DNA of 64,000 bases from assembly GCF_022206305.1 (NCBI RefSeq), contig NZ_JAKOIW010000002.1, positions 1-64,000 on the forward strand. Reading direction: 5' to 3'. The DNA is from Gordonia sp. 'Campus' (lineage in GTDB: Bacteria > Actinomycetota > Actinomycetes > Mycobacteriales > Mycobacteriaceae). The notes under the pieces are model-generated. The model made no database searches, had not been told where the DNA came from, and was given only the letters and a program-made list of their open reading frames with translations. Numbering within the stretch: position 1 is the first letter of the stretch; each line of letters opens with the position of its first letter. Below, one piece after another: positions 10,023-20,647 of this stretch. The position numbers and the translations under genes are program-made.

Positions 10023-10234
10023 CGGCGTCAAGCGATTGATCGCGGAACTGTACGGCTGCCGAATGACGTTCCGGCGGATGACGCGAGCCCCGTGGTCGGT
10101 GGCTGCAGGGACCGCACGCGACGCCGATCACACCGGGTCGCGGAATAGGGGCGCCGGCGGCGATGTTGCCGAACCGAGGAGGCCGCGAGAAGACTCGGGG
10201 CGCCACGAACGTCCGCGCAGGAGACGGGAGACCG

Positions 10235-11909
<1,675 letters not shown>

Positions 11910-11935
11910 CCCCGCTACCGAGGAATCCCTAGGCC

Positions 11936-12568
11936 ATGAGCTCGTACACCCCGCCGGTCGGGCAGCAGCCCGCGCGGCGAGCGCGCCCGCTGTGGTTGCG
12001 TTCGGCGATCATCACCGTCTGCATCGTCGCGACGCTGCTCGTGATCGAACTGATCGACGCGGCCCTGCGCTACGACCTCGACTCCGCGGGAATCGAGCCC
12101 CGTCAGGTCGACGGACTCGACGGAATCCTGTGGGCGCCCCTGCTCCACGCCGACTGGCAGCACCTGTTCGCGAATCTGATGCCCGGTGCGGTGCTGTGCT
12201 TCCTCGTGCTGATGACGCAGCGGTTCCTCGTCGTCACCGGCATCATCTGGGTGGTGTCCGGTCTGGGGGTGTGGCTGTTCGCCGCCCCGTACTCGATCAC
12301 CGTCGGTGCCTCCGGGATCATCTTCGGCTGGCTCACGTTCCTCATCGTGCGGGGTCTGTTCAACCGCGACCTCTGGCAGATCCTCGGCGGCGCGGTCCTC
12401 TTCCTGGTCTACGGCTCGATCCTGTGGGGGGTGCTGCCGTCGGACCCGATGATCTCCTGGCAGGCGCATCTGTTCGGCGCGGTCGCCGGCGTGCTCGCGG
12501 CCTGGTTGCTGGGCGCTCGCGACCGGCGCAGGCGGCAGGGTGCCGAAACCACGGGGGTGTCGTCATAG
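11936..12568 (+). CDS. Rhomboid-family intramembrane serine protease
   Basis: Polytopic membrane protease (Rv1337 type), 210 residues. Seen: about six hydrophobic segments, the catalytic Ser126 in [10 protein letters not shown] and His178 in [13 protein letters not shown], plus [11 protein letters not shown] in the loop after the first helix. The tail is short and basic. Substrates are unknown. The coding sequence ends in TCATAG, and the reading frame of murI runs through this stop. Confidence 0.9.
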   Translation: MSSYTPPVGQQPARRARPLWLRSAIITVCIVATLLVIELIDAALRYDLDSAGIEPRQVDGLDGILWAPLLHADWQHLFANLMPGAVLCFLVLMTQRFLVVTGIIWVVSGLGVWLFAAPYSITVGASGIIFGWLTFLIVRGLFNRDLWQILGGAVLFLVYGSILWGVLPSDPMISWQAHLFGAVAGVLAAWLLGARDRRRRQGAETTGVSS

Positions 12569-12585
12569 CCGGGTGGGACGCGGGT

Positions 12586-13398
12586 CTGGCCGCCGGCGTC
12601 TCCGACGCGGGGGCACCCATCGGCATCTTCGATTCCGGGGTCGGCGGACTCACCGTCGCGCGCGCCATCATCGACCTGCTGCCCGACGAGGACATCGTCT
12701 ACATCGGTGACACCGCGAACGGGCCCTACGGGCCGCTGACGATTCCCGAGATCCGCAGACACGCACTGGCGATCGGCGACGACCTGGCCGAGCGGGGCGT
12801 GAAGGCCATCGTGATCGCCTGCAACACGGCCTCGGCGGCGTGCCTGCGCGATGCCCGTGAGCGGTATGCACCCATCCCGGTCATCGAGGTCGTGCTCCCG
12901 GCCGTGCGGCGCGCGGTGGTCGCCACGAAGACGGGGCGGATCGGGGTGTTGGGCACCGAGGCCACGATCGCCTCACGCGCGTACCAGGATTCGTTCGCGG
13001 CGGCCCGCGATGCGGTGATCACCGCGGTGGCGTGCCCGAGGTTCGTCGACTTCGTCGAGCGGGGGATCACCAGTGGCCGCCAGATCCTCGGGCTGACCCA
13101 GGGCTATCTCGAACCCCTGCAACAGGCAGGCGTGGACACGGTGGTCCTCGGATGTACGCACTACCCGTTGCTCTCCGGGGTGATCCAGCTCGCGATGGGC
13201 GACGAGGTCACGCTCGTCTCCAGTGCCGAGGAGACCGCGAAGGACCTGTTCCGTGTCCTCACCGAGAACGACATGCTGCATCCCCACGCCGGGCGCGCCG
13301 CCACGCGCCTCTTCCAGGCGACGGGCGACCCGGACATGTTCGCGAAGCTGTCCAGCAGGTTCCTCGGTCCGGTGATCGGAGCGGTCCAGCACGTGTGA
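12586..13398 (+). CDS. murI: Glutamate racemase
   Basis: Makes D-glutamate for peptidoglycan. Seen: [16 protein letters not shown] with the first acidic residue, [12 protein letters not shown], the first catalytic Cys in [11 protein letters not shown], and the second in [11 protein letters not shown]. The start is uncertain: no ATG, GTG or TTG occurs in frame between the GTG at 12424 (inside the rhomboid gene) and the conserved N-terminus. A CTG at 12586 is used here because it gives 270 residues, almost the length of Rv1338; ATA at 12565 or GTC at 12562 behind GGGGGT are alternatives. Confidence 0.9.
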   Translation: MAAGVSDAGAPIGIFDSGVGGLTVARAIIDLLPDEDIVYIGDTANGPYGPLTIPEIRRHALAIGDDLAERGVKAIVIACNTASAACLRDARERYAPIPVIEVVLPAVRRAVVATKTGRIGVLGTEATIASRAYQDSFAAARDAVITAVACPRFVDFVERGITSGRQILGLTQGYLEPLQQAGVDTVVLGCTHYPLLSGVIQLAMGDEVTLVSSAEETAKDLFRVLTENDMLHPHAGRAATRLFQATGDPDMFAKLSSRFLGPVIGAVQHV

Positions 13399-13477
13399 TC
13401 GGCGCGCGGTCCATCGCCGCGCACTTGTGACCCGGTATGACGGCGGCGACCTACGAAATCGTGGCACAGTGGGGCCT

Positions 13478-14242
13478 ATGCGTCTCACGGTCCTCGGGTG
13501 TTCGGGCAGTGTGGGCGGACCGGGGGCGGCTTGCTCCGGCTACCTGCTCTCCGTCCCCGGCGAACAACCCGTCCTGGTGGATTGCGGCCCGGGGGTCTTC
13601 GGTGAGCTGCAACGGGTCACCGATCCCAACGGGGTCGCCGTCGTGCTCAGTCATCTGCACGCCGACCACTGTCTCGACCTGCCCGCCATGCTCGTCTGGC
13701 GTCGGTACGCCCCGGAGCCGGCGACACAACGAGCGCCCCTGTACGGCCCGCCCGGGACAGCGTTGCGCATCGGGTACGGATCGTCGGAGTTCCCAGGGCA
13801 ACCCGACGACATCAGCGACACGTTCGACGTCCACGAGTTGAGCAACGACGTCGAGGTCACCCTCGGCGGCATGCGGATCAGGGCGATGAGCGTGAAGCAT
13901 CCGCCGTCGACGTTCGGCCTGCGCATCACGGGGCCCGACGGGCAGGTCGTCGTCTACAGCGGGGATACCGCGCCATGCGACGAACTCATCGATCTCGCGG
14001 CCGACGCCGACCTCTTCCTGTGCGAGGCGTCGTGGACACACGCCCCCTCGGAACGACCGCCGGATCTGCACATGTCGGGTATCGAAGCGGGGGAGGCCGC
14101 GACCAAGGCCAATGTCCGCGCGCTGGCGATCACGCATGTGGCGCCGTGGTCGGATTCGGCCGAGATCCTGGCCGAGGCGCGCAGCACCTTCTCAGGGCCG
14201 GTGGACCTCGTGCATCAGGGCCAGATCTTCGACCTCACCTAG
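13478..14242 (+). CDS. Metallo-beta-lactamase-fold phosphodiesterase (Rv1339 type)
   Basis: Binuclear metal hydrolase of the ElaC/atypical class II phosphodiesterase branch; Rv1339 has been reported to hydrolyse cyclic AMP. Seen: [20 protein letters not shown], the metal motif [11 protein letters not shown], a later [24 protein letters not shown] and ITHVAPWSD. The length is 254 residues, with no signal peptide, so it is cytosolic. It lies between murI and rph as in mycobacteria. No ribosome site is visible; CACAGT seven bases before the ATG may be a weak -10 box. Confidence 0.9.
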   Translation: MRLTVLGCSGSVGGPGAACSGYLLSVPGEQPVLVDCGPGVFGELQRVTDPNGVAVVLSHLHADHCLDLPAMLVWRRYAPEPATQRAPLYGPPGTALRIGYGSSEFPGQPDDISDTFDVHELSNDVEVTLGGMRIRAMSVKHPPSTFGLRITGPDGQVVVYSGDTAPCDELIDLAADADLFLCEASWTHAPSERPPDLHMSGIEAGEAATKANVRALAITHVAPWSDSAEILAEARSTFSGPVDLVHQGQIFDLT

Positions 14243-14264
14243 GCGGGGCCCGGCACCGGATCGT

Positions 14265-14270
14265 TACAGT
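14265..14270 (+). promoter_or_regulatory. TANNNT -10 box for leaderless rph
   Basis: TACAGT ends seven bases before the rph GTG at 14278, with no Shine-Dalgarno between. Geometry matches a leaderless promoter for rph and the overlapping RdgB-type gene. Confidence 0.5.
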
Positions 14271-14277
14271 GAGACCC

Positions 14278-15033
14278 GTGACCACACGAGCTGACGGCAG
14301 AGCCGACGACGAACTGCGTCCCATCACGTTCACGCGGGGCTTCACCAGCCATCCCGCGGGGTCGGTCCTGGTCGAATTCGGCAAGACTCGAGTGATGTGT
14401 ACCGCGAGCGTCACCGACGGCGTGCCGCCGTGGCGTCGTGGGTCCGGACTCGGTTGGCTCACGGCCGAATACGCGATGCTGCCGGCCGCCACCCATGATC
14501 GGTCCTCCCGCGAATCGGTGAAGGGCCGCGTCGGTGGACGTACCCACGAGATCAGCCGTCTGATCGGTCGCTCATTGCGAGCGTGCATCGACCTCGGCGC
14601 GCTGGGGGAGAACACCATCGCGCTCGACTGCGACGTCCTGCAGGCCGACGGCGGTACGCGGACCGCGGCCATCTCCGGAGCCTACGTCGCACTTGCCGAT
14701 GCGGTCACCTACCTGCGAGCTGCGGGCAAATTGTCTGACCCGCAACCGCTTTCGTGTGCCATCGCCGCCGTCAGCGTCGGTGTGGTCGACGGCCGGGTGC
14801 GGTTGGACCTGCCTTATGAGGAGGACTCACGCGCGGAGGTCGACATGAACGTCGTCGCCACCGACGCGGGAACACTCGTCGAGGTGCAGGGGACCGGGGA
14901 GGGTGCCACCTTCGCCCGGTCGACACTCGATGCGTTGCTCGACGTCGCAGCCATCGGCACGGAGAAGTTGTTCGCGGCGCAGCGAGAGGTCCTGGCCGAG
15001 CCGTACCCGGGCGAACTCCCCGGTCGCGTCTGA
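14278..15033 (+). CDS. rph: Ribonuclease PH
   Basis: Phosphate-dependent 3'-5' exoribonuclease that trims tRNA precursors. Seen: [12 protein letters not shown], the phosphate-site region [37 protein letters not shown] and the catalytic-core [13 protein letters not shown]; 251 residues. The GTG at 14278 is taken as start because a TANNNT box stands seven bases upstream; another in-frame GTG at 14269 would fall within that box. The stop overlaps the start of the next gene (TGATG). Confidence 0.95.
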   Translation: MTTRADGRADDELRPITFTRGFTSHPAGSVLVEFGKTRVMCTASVTDGVPPWRRGSGLGWLTAEYAMLPAATHDRSSRESVKGRVGGRTHEISRLIGRSLRACIDLGALGENTIALDCDVLQADGGTRTAAISGAYVALADAVTYLRAAGKLSDPQPLSCAIAAVSVGVVDGRVRLDLPYEEDSRAEVDMNVVATDAGTLVEVQGTGEGATFARSTLDALLDVAAIGTEKLFAAQREVLAEPYPGELPGRV

Positions 15034-15647
15034 TGCCGTCGGTCCTGCTTGCGAGCCGCAACCGCAAGAAGCTCGCCGAACTGCAGCGCGTCGTCGATGC
15101 CGCGGGCATCACCGGCCTCGACGTTCTCGGCCTGGACGCGGTGCCCGAGTACCCCGAGGAACCCGAGACCGGGGCGACCTTCGAGGCCAACGCCCTGATC
15201 AAGGCGCACGCCGGTGCTCGGGCGACCGGATTACCCTGTCTCGCCGACGATTCCGGGATCTCGGTGGACGCACTGAACGGGATGCCGGGAGTGCTGTCGG
15301 CACGCTGGTCGGGCAGTCACGGAGACGACCCGGCGAACAACGCGCTCCTGCTCGCCCAACTCTCGGACATCCCGGACGAGCGGCGCGGCGCGGCGTTCGT
15401 GTCGGCGTGCGCGCTCGTGCTGCCCGGCGGCGACGAGACCGTGGTGCGAGGGGAGTGGCGCGGCCGCGTCCTGCGTGTCGAACGCGGGCCGCACGGTTTC
15501 GGATACGACCCCCTGTTCGCTCCCGACGACGAGGTGGCTGCGGGGCGGTCCGCCGCCGAGCTGTCGCCGCAGGAGAAGGACGCGCTCAGTCACCGCGGTA
15601 AGGCTCTGGCACAACTGGTTCCGGCGCTGCGGGCCCTGGCCGGCTGA
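15033..15647 (+). CDS. RdgB/HAM1-type XTP/dITP diphosphatase
   Basis: House-cleaning pyrophosphatase that removes ITP, dITP and XTP from nucleotide pools. Seen: VLLASRNRKKLAEL, the active-site region TFEANALIKAHAGA, CLADDSGISVDAL, HGFGYDPLF and SHRGKAL at the end, all in family order; 204 residues. The ATG overlaps the rph stop by one base, so translation is coupled. It faces the GNAT gene with a 32-bp convergent gap. Confidence 0.95.
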   Translation: MPSVLLASRNRKKLAELQRVVDAAGITGLDVLGLDAVPEYPEEPETGATFEANALIKAHAGARATGLPCLADDSGISVDALNGMPGVLSARWSGSHGDDPANNALLLAQLSDIPDERRGAAFVSACALVLPGGDETVVRGEWRGRVLRVERGPHGFGYDPLFAPDDEVAAGRSAAELSPQEKDALSHRGKALAQLVPALRALAG

Positions 15648-15679
15648 TGGCTCTCGCGGCGTGACCGCGGCCTGCGAGG

Positions 15680-16318
15680 TCAGCTCACGCTGCCCGTGTA
15701 CACGTACACCCCGAGCTTCTCCGGGGCCCCGTCGAGCACTACTCCCATGTCGCCGGCCCCGGCGCGTGACATGCCCTGTCGTTCGTAGAACCCGAACGTG
15801 CACAGCGAGTCCGTATAGAGGAAGTAGTCGGTGCGACCACGGTCCCGCAGGTGGTCGAGATAGGCCTGGTACAGCGACTTCCCGACGCCGTGTCCCCGGG
15901 TCGTGGAGGCGACCGCGAAGAGGGTCAGCTCATCGGTGAGGGGCTTCCCCGTTGCGGCGGCGATCTCGGCGGCCACGTCGTCGAATCCGAAGAAGCCCTG
16001 CAGCGATTTCCATTGTGGCAGTCCGAGTATCGTGGCCCGGGCGGTGTGCGCCCACAGGCGCAGACGGTTGGTCGTCCGGTCGTCGAGGCGCGGCTCGCCG
16101 TCGACCCGCCCCATGATGATGCCCACCACGGAACCGTCCTTCTCCGCGACGCGGGTCCAGGTGCTCGCCAGTAGGCGTTCGCGTAGGTAGATCTCGAGCG
16201 CACTGTCGAGCACACGTGAGCCGTGGACGTATCGATGGATGTAGAACGCCTCGTCGATGATCCGTTTGACGTCGTCGGCGTCGGTGGATCGGTACGGGCG
16301 GTAGATGATGTCGGTCAT
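15680..16318 (-). CDS. GNAT-family N-acetyltransferase
   Basis: Acetyl-CoA-dependent acyltransferase of unknown substrate, 212 residues. Seen: the opening YRPYRSTDADDVKRIIDEAF, a strand VVGIIMGRVDG, and the acetyl-CoA loop TRGHGVGKSLYQAYL followed by CTFGFYERQGM, both typical of GNAT proteins. Its ATG overlaps the stop of the upstream TetR gene by 4 bp, so the pair is one operon under the palindrome at 16957-16982. A regulator-enzyme pair of this type often handles a toxic small molecule, but this is inference. Confidence 0.9.
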   Translation of the reverse strand: MTDIIYRPYRSTDADDVKRIIDEAFYIHRYVHGSRVLDSALEIYLRERLLASTWTRVAEKDGSVVGIIMGRVDGEPRLDDRTTNRLRLWAHTARATILGLPQWKSLQGFFGFDDVAAEIAAATGKPLTDELTLFAVASTTRGHGVGKSLYQAYLDHLRDRGRTDYFLYTDSLCTFGFYERQGMSRAGAGDMGVVLDGAPEKLGVYVYTGSVS

Positions 16319-16920
16319 GATCCCTTCTCTGCGGGTGTGTCGGATGACGAGCCGCACAGGCTCGTCGGGTCGTAGGTGAGTGCGAGGAGGTCGGCTTCGA
16401 GCGCCGCACGATCGGCGTCGTCGAGGACGGCCCCCCACAGTGGTGCGGTGTTGGAGCCGTCGGCTGCGGCGATGATCAACCGTGTGATCGCCGGGTCGAG
16501 GCCGTCGTCGTGCAGCGCGGCGCGCCACCGATCCGCGTCCTCCTGGGCGACGTGTTCGGCACCGGATTCGTACATCAACCGGGCGGCGAGTGCGATCTGG
16601 TCGCGCAGGCTCTCGGAGTCTTTCGCGTCGGCGAAACTCGCCCGGATGTAGGCCCTGGTGAGCCGACCGGGGCCCTGTTCCTCCTCGTCCGCGGCGCGCT
16701 CGACGTCGGCACGGAACCGCGCCATCAGGTCTGCCGAGAGGTCGACGAGCAGGTCGTCCTTGCTGGGGAAGTGGTAGAGCAGTCCGCCTTTGGACACCCC
16801 GGCCGCGGCCGCGATGTCGGCGACGGACACCGCTGTGCCACGTCGAGCGATCAGCCGGGCGCCGGCGTCGAGGATCAACCGCCGGGTGTCGGCCGGGCTG
16901 CGTCCGGTCGTCCGTGCCAT
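16315..16920 (-). CDS. TetR-family repressor of the GNAT operon
   Basis: One-component regulator of 201 residues. Seen: N-terminal helix-turn-helix RRLILDAGARLIARRG, VSVADIAAAAGVSKGGLLYHF and SKDDLL, followed by a helical ligand-binding domain. The ATG at 16920 has GGAGG at normal spacing. A perfect 26-bp palindrome stands 37 bp upstream and overlaps the likely promoter, so the protein very likely represses itself and the 4-bp-overlapping acetyltransferase gene. The inducing ligand cannot be predicted. Confidence 0.93.
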   Translation of the reverse strand: MARTTGRSPADTRRLILDAGARLIARRGTAVSVADIAAAAGVSKGGLLYHFPSKDDLLVDLSADLMARFRADVERAADEEEQGPGRLTRAYIRASFADAKDSESLRDQIALAARLMYESGAEHVAQEDADRWRAALHDDGLDPAITRLIIAAADGSNTAPLWGAVLDDADRAALEADLLALTYDPTSLCGSSSDTPAEKGS

Positions 16921-16956
16921 GGTGGCCTCCTTCCGATCGATCCTGACCTCGCTTAT

Positions 16957-16982
16957 AACTGTACCGTCCAGACGGTACAGTT
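16957..16982. promoter_or_regulatory. Perfect 26-bp palindromic TetR operator
   Basis: Two 12-base arms, AACTGTACCGTC and GACGGTACAGTT, are separated by two bases and match perfectly. The site sits 37-62 bp before the TetR start. On the minus strand TATAAG next to the palindrome could serve as a -10 box, so a bound dimer would block transcription. The size and symmetry are typical for TetR operators. Confidence 0.8.
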
Positions 16983-16989
16983 TCAACCG

Positions 16990-17070
16990 GTCGACCGTGC
17001 ACCCGATCCCGTCGACCGTGCACCCGATCCCGCCGACTGTGCGTCTGATCCCGTCGGCTGTGCGCACGGG
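16990..17070. repeat. 21-bp degenerate tandem repeat, four copies
   Basis: Units begin at 16990, 17011, 17032 and 17053. The first two are identical (GTCGACCGTGCACCCGATCCC); the third differs at a few bases and the fourth is partial. The array lies directly beside the TetR operator, between it and the end of the glycosyltransferase gene, so it is upstream of the TetR promoter. It may be a repeat expansion without function or extra regulatory spacing. Confidence 0.9.
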
Positions 17071-17084
17071 TGGGGTGGGAAGGT

Positions 17085-18191
17085 TCAGGTGCCGGCGTGG
17101 ACGCCCAGCATCCGCGCGACCGAATCGGGCCAGCGGTACTGGGTGGCCCGGTCCCGGGCCGCACGTTCGCGGTCGAGTCGAGGCAGGCTGAGTACCTGGC
17201 GGATCGCGGTGGCGAAACCCGACCCGGAGTCCTCGGCAGCCGCGCCGCACGTGTCGTCGACCAGGCTGGCGACGGCCGATGATCGGGAGCCGATGACCGG
17301 TGTACCGGCGGCCAGTGATTCCAGCGCCGACAGGCAGAACGTCTCGTGCGGTCCGGGGGAGAGCGAGAGGTCGGCGCTGGCAAGGAGTGCGGCGACCTGC
17401 TTCCGATCGGAGAGATGGCCCAGAAATGTCACCGGGAGTCCGCGCGCCAGGTGTTGCAGCGGGCCTCGCATCGGCCCGTCGCCCGCGATCACCAGGTGCG
17501 CGGATGTCCCGGATCGGTGAAGTCTGTTGAGCGCGGCGATGCTGCGGTCGGCGCGTTTCTCCACCGACAAGCGTCCGCAGTGGGCGATGAGTGCGCCGGT
17601 GCCGTCGGACCATTGCTCGCCCAGATTCGGATCGAGGTGCCGCGGGTCGAACATGTCGAGGTCGACGCCCAGTGGGGCGCGTACGACGTTGGGCGCCGCG
17701 ACGCGATCGAACTCCGCGGCGGCGAAGTCGGTGGTGCAGACGACGGTGTCGTAGTCGCGGGCGGTGGCCGCGTTGGCTCGGTCGGCGAGCGCCCGCGCCG
17801 TCGGGCCGGGCATGATCTGACCGAGTAAGCGGTCGAGACGCTCGTGGGACACCATCGTCGAGTGGATGTCCCGGGCGCGCGCCCACCGGCCGAAGCCGCG
17901 GAGAGTGAGGCGGTCGGAGACCTCGAGGGCGTCCGGGCGAATGTGGGCCAGCACGTCGGCGACCCGACGTGCCGACGCCAGGCGGTAGCCACCCGAGGCC
18001 GGGATGCGTGGTGCCGCGACGGTGATCCGGGTGACGCCAGAGGGGAGCACCTCCTCGCCGGGGTCGGCGCCGGGGATGATCAGGACGACGTCGTGTCCTG
18101 CCTCCACGTAGCCGGCGCCCCATCGGTCCACCGCGGTGCGTAGACCGCCGGAGCGTCCGCCGTAGAAGTTCGCGAGCTGGACGATCCGCAC
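17085..18191 (-). CDS. GT4-family glycosyltransferase
   Basis: Retaining GT-B glycosyltransferase of 368 residues, probably acting on envelope glycolipids or polysaccharides at the cytoplasmic face. Seen: opening VQLANFYGGRSGGLRTAVD (nucleotide-sugar enzymes of the mannosyltransferase type start this way), APLGVDLDMFDPRH, the domain-link motif HCGRLSVEKRADRSI, VIAGDGPMRG and the donor-binding HETFCLSALESLAAGTPVIG. No membrane segment. It resembles mycobacterial Rv0225-type proteins from memory; donor and acceptor are not defined. The start is a GTG. Confidence 0.88.
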   Translation of the reverse strand: MRIVQLANFYGGRSGGLRTAVDRWGAGYVEAGHDVVLIIPGADPGEEVLPSGVTRITVAAPRIPASGGYRLASARRVADVLAHIRPDALEVSDRLTLRGFGRWARARDIHSTMVSHERLDRLLGQIMPGPTARALADRANAATARDYDTVVCTTDFAAAEFDRVAAPNVVRAPLGVDLDMFDPRHLDPNLGEQWSDGTGALIAHCGRLSVEKRADRSIAALNRLHRSGTSAHLVIAGDGPMRGPLQHLARGLPVTFLGHLSDRKQVAALLASADLSLSPGPHETFCLSALESLAAGTPVIGSRSSAVASLVDDTCGAAAEDSGSGFATAIRQVLSLPRLDRERAARDRATQYRWPDSVARMLGVHAGT

Positions 18192-18240
18192 GGGGTCCAG
18201 TGAGCCGGACCCGGGTGAACGGACGTCCAGCGTGGGGAGA

Positions 18241-18591
18241 TCAGAGGTTGAACTGCGCCTTCACTTCCTGGGTGCGCTTGTGCTCGAACCAGAACGACAG
18301 GAAGGGAATCGTGCCGGCGATCGCGGTGACGATGGTCTTTCCCGCACTCCAACGGACCTTGATGGCCAGGTCGATGGCCATGATCAGGTAGACGAAGTAC
18401 ACCCAGCCGTGCACGAAGGGCACGAAGTCGAGTGCGTGATTGTCGAAGCCATAGGTGAGCACGAGCTCGACGACGAGCAGCAGCAGCCAGACACCGGTGA
18501 TCCAGGCGAGGATCCGATACCGCAGCAACGCTCCGCGAATCTTCTCCACCGGTGCGGCGAGAGCGGGGGCGGTGGGTTCGGTCTCGGTCAC
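18241..18591 (-). CDS. DUF3817 membrane protein (Rv1342c type)
   Basis: Small integral membrane protein, 116 residues. Seen: three hydrophobic segments, ILAWITGVWLLLLVVELVL, FVHGWVYFVYLIMAIDLA and a third starting TIVTAIAGTIPFLSFWF, ending in a basic tail. DUF3817 is found in many actinobacteria without an assigned role. The GTG start overlaps the stop of the upstream small gene by 4 bp (GTGA), so the two are co-translated. Confidence 0.88.
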   Translation of the reverse strand: MTETEPTAPALAAPVEKIRGALLRYRILAWITGVWLLLLVVELVLTYGFDNHALDFVPFVHGWVYFVYLIMAIDLAIKVRWSAGKTIVTAIAGTIPFLSFWFEHKRTQEVKAQFNL

Positions 18592-19058
18592 TGCGGGCCT
18601 TTCGATGTGGGGACGGACTGCGTCTGCGAGCTGTGTGCTCGTGAGTTCTGGGGGGCTTGGGGATCCTGGGAGTCGGCGGACCGCAGCTCGGCGAGGTAGC
18701 GGTTGTACTCGACAAGGGCGGCGTCGTTCGCCGGGTCCGAGCCCGTGAGCGAGGAGGCGCTGGGAGTGGTGGGTCGCTCCGGGAGGATCCCCTCGGGGAT
18801 CTCGGCCGCGGACTTGTCTGTCGCGATCTTCCGCGCTTCGTCGGGATCGCTCTCGAGGATCACGAAGCGGCGGTAGGCATAGATGACAGCGGCGGCGAAC
18901 GCGGGCCACTGCAGCGCGTAGCCGAGATTCTGACCCGAACCGGAGGCGGATTCGTAGCGCGACCACTGCCACCACGCCAGCGCCAGACAGGCCACCGCGG
19001 CGATCACGGTCAACACCACGAGCGCAGGCCGGTGGGTGTGGCGGCGGGTCGAGGACAT
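18588..19058 (-). CDS. Small membrane protein (LprD/Rv1343c type)
   Basis: Protein of 156 residues with two hydrophobic segments, LVVLTVIAAVACLALAWWQW and WPAFAAAVIYAYRRFV, then a polar, Pro/Ser/Gln-rich tail. The core WWQWSRYESASGSGQNLGYA with the second helix is the conserved part and matches the gene order next to the DUF3817 gene in mycobacteria. The M. tuberculosis protein is called lipoprotein LprD, but no convincing lipobox is seen here. A TANNNT box stands seven bases upstream of the ATG. Confidence 0.85.
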   Translation of the reverse strand: MSSTRRHTHRPALVVLTVIAAVACLALAWWQWSRYESASGSGQNLGYALQWPAFAAAVIYAYRRFVILESDPDEARKIATDKSAAEIPEGILPERPTTPSASSLTGSDPANDAALVEYNRYLAELRSADSQDPQAPQNSRAHSSQTQSVPTSKGPQ

Positions 19059-19065
19059 ACCTACG

Positions 19066-19071
19066 ACGGTA
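19066..19071 (-). promoter_or_regulatory. TANNNT -10 box for the LprD-like/DUF3817 operon
   Basis: TACCGT on the minus strand ends seven bases before the ATG at 19058, consistent with a leaderless transcript of the two overlapping membrane-protein genes. Confidence 0.45.
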
Positions 19072-19158
19072 CCTGGCCTGCGATGATCAGAAGCGGGCCG
19101 GTAGGGTGGTCGCCGTTACATTCGTGCGGCTCCCGGTGCGTCGGGTGGTCGCGCCCAC

Positions 19159-19243
<85 letters not shown>

Positions 19244-19294
19244 AAGCTGCCCGGCATTCGGCTCGATCCAGGAACCGCAAGTGAGGCGGAGTGG

Positions 19295-20644
19295 ATGGTG
19301 AACGACGACAGCACGTCGCGCGCGACCCGGATCTGGACCGGGGCCCTCCTGGCCGTGTCGGTCATCGCGCTGGCGCTGGTTGTCGTCGGCCTCGTGCTGC
19401 CGTCACCCGAACCCGAGCTCACGACGACACCGCCGCCTGCGTCGTCGGGGGCCGAACAGGCCGATCCCACTGCCACCGAGACGCCGACCGTGGTCGACGA
19501 GCCCGTTGACCGGAACGCGCCGATCCCCGGGTGCGACACCGTGGAGGCGCCCGACGAGTCGGGCTACACCGCGTTCACCGGAATGGGGTCGCCGCCCACG
19601 TACGACAATCCGGAGTTCCCGTGGTTCAACGGACCGAAGGCGACCGCGATGTCCACCGCGCTGGCGAGAGCGCTCCCGGCCCGGGCCGAGATCGCGTTCG
19701 CGAGCCCGATGCAATCGCTCATCTTCCAACCGATCAGCTCCTTCGGTGCCCCGGATCCGGAGCCCCGCGGGTTCACGTACGCCTCCGGCGAGGTGATCAA
19801 CGGTGACAGCAGGGGTTCGGTGTCGGTCAATGTTCAGCGCTCATCGGCACCGATTCCGCCATGTGTGGCGGGGCAACTCGACGAGCGTCGCTCGCTGCCC
19901 GGCGGCGTGGTGGTCGACGTCCACGACACCTGGCAGGAAACCGACGGGGTCCGCACCCTCAAGCGGTCGGCATACGGTTATGTGGCCGACGGGTCTCGGA
20001 TCGCCGTGTGGGCAAGCGACACAGTCGGAGCGAATCAGCGAGAGAACAGCGGCTCTATTCCGTTGACGATCGACGACCTGGTGCGCATCGTCGTCGACCC
20101 GGGACTCCGCGTCAGCACTCCGGTCGCCCCGGGGACGCCGGCTCCGATGGAAGACTGCGCCGACCCGTTCGAGTCGTACAAAGGCCCGTCGGTGACGCGT
20201 GCGAAGGCTCGCGCCCTCGACTCCGTTCTCGCCGCCGTCGATCTGGGCGGCGCCCGGTTGCCGCCGATGGTGCCGGTCGGCTCGAACGCCGAGGGCATGC
20301 TGTGTACCGGTGTCGCGAACCTCGGAGATGGCGTGGCGCTCGAGATCACGATCGTCGGCGGTCAGCCGAGACCGTCTCGGGAACGCCCGGTTCCCGGTCG
20401 GGGTGGTCAGAAGACGTTGCGCACACTTCCCGACGGAACCGTTGTGCAGACCGACGTCGTGTGGCAATCGAGTTCGTCGACGACCGACCCGCGCGAACAG
20501 GTGCGAAAGACGACCCATTCCGCGGTGGTGACCCGCCCGACGGGCACCCGCGTCTCGGTCAGTTCCACGGCGACCTCACCGACCGATCCGCTGTCGGTAG
20601 AGGAGCTCGAAAACATCGCGTTGACACCAGGATTGGAGCTCTGA
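19295..20644 (+). CDS. Membrane-anchored protein with duplicated ectodomain, function unknown
   Basis: 449 residues. Seen: one N-terminal membrane helix (about residues 17-36), a Pro/Thr-rich linker to about 78, then two related ectodomains, roughly 80-275 and 288-449. Both begin near a Cys and GPxxT, contain a second Cys (190, 337), a VVxxDxxWQ strand, a TRV/SRIAVxAS strand and end in PLTIDDLVRIVVDPGLRV or PLSVEELENIALTPGLEL. The ATG has GGCGGAG upstream. Three bases separate it from the propeller gene, so the two are probably made together at the cell surface. No known family was recognised. Confidence 0.8.
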   Translation: MVNDDSTSRATRIWTGALLAVSVIALALVVVGLVLPSPEPELTTTPPPASSGAEQADPTATETPTVVDEPVDRNAPIPGCDTVEAPDESGYTAFTGMGSPPTYDNPEFPWFNGPKATAMSTALARALPARAEIAFASPMQSLIFQPISSFGAPDPEPRGFTYASGEVINGDSRGSVSVNVQRSSAPIPPCVAGQLDERRSLPGGVVVDVHDTWQETDGVRTLKRSAYGYVADGSRIAVWASDTVGANQRENSGSIPLTIDDLVRIVVDPGLRVSTPVAPGTPAPMEDCADPFESYKGPSVTRAKARALDSVLAAVDLGGARLPPMVPVGSNAEGMLCTGVANLGDGVALEITIVGGQPRPSRERPVPGRGGQKTLRTLPDGTVVQTDVVWQSSSSTTDPREQVRKTTHSAVVTRPTGTRVSVSSTATSPTDPLSVEELENIALTPGLEL

Positions 20645-20647
20645 ACG

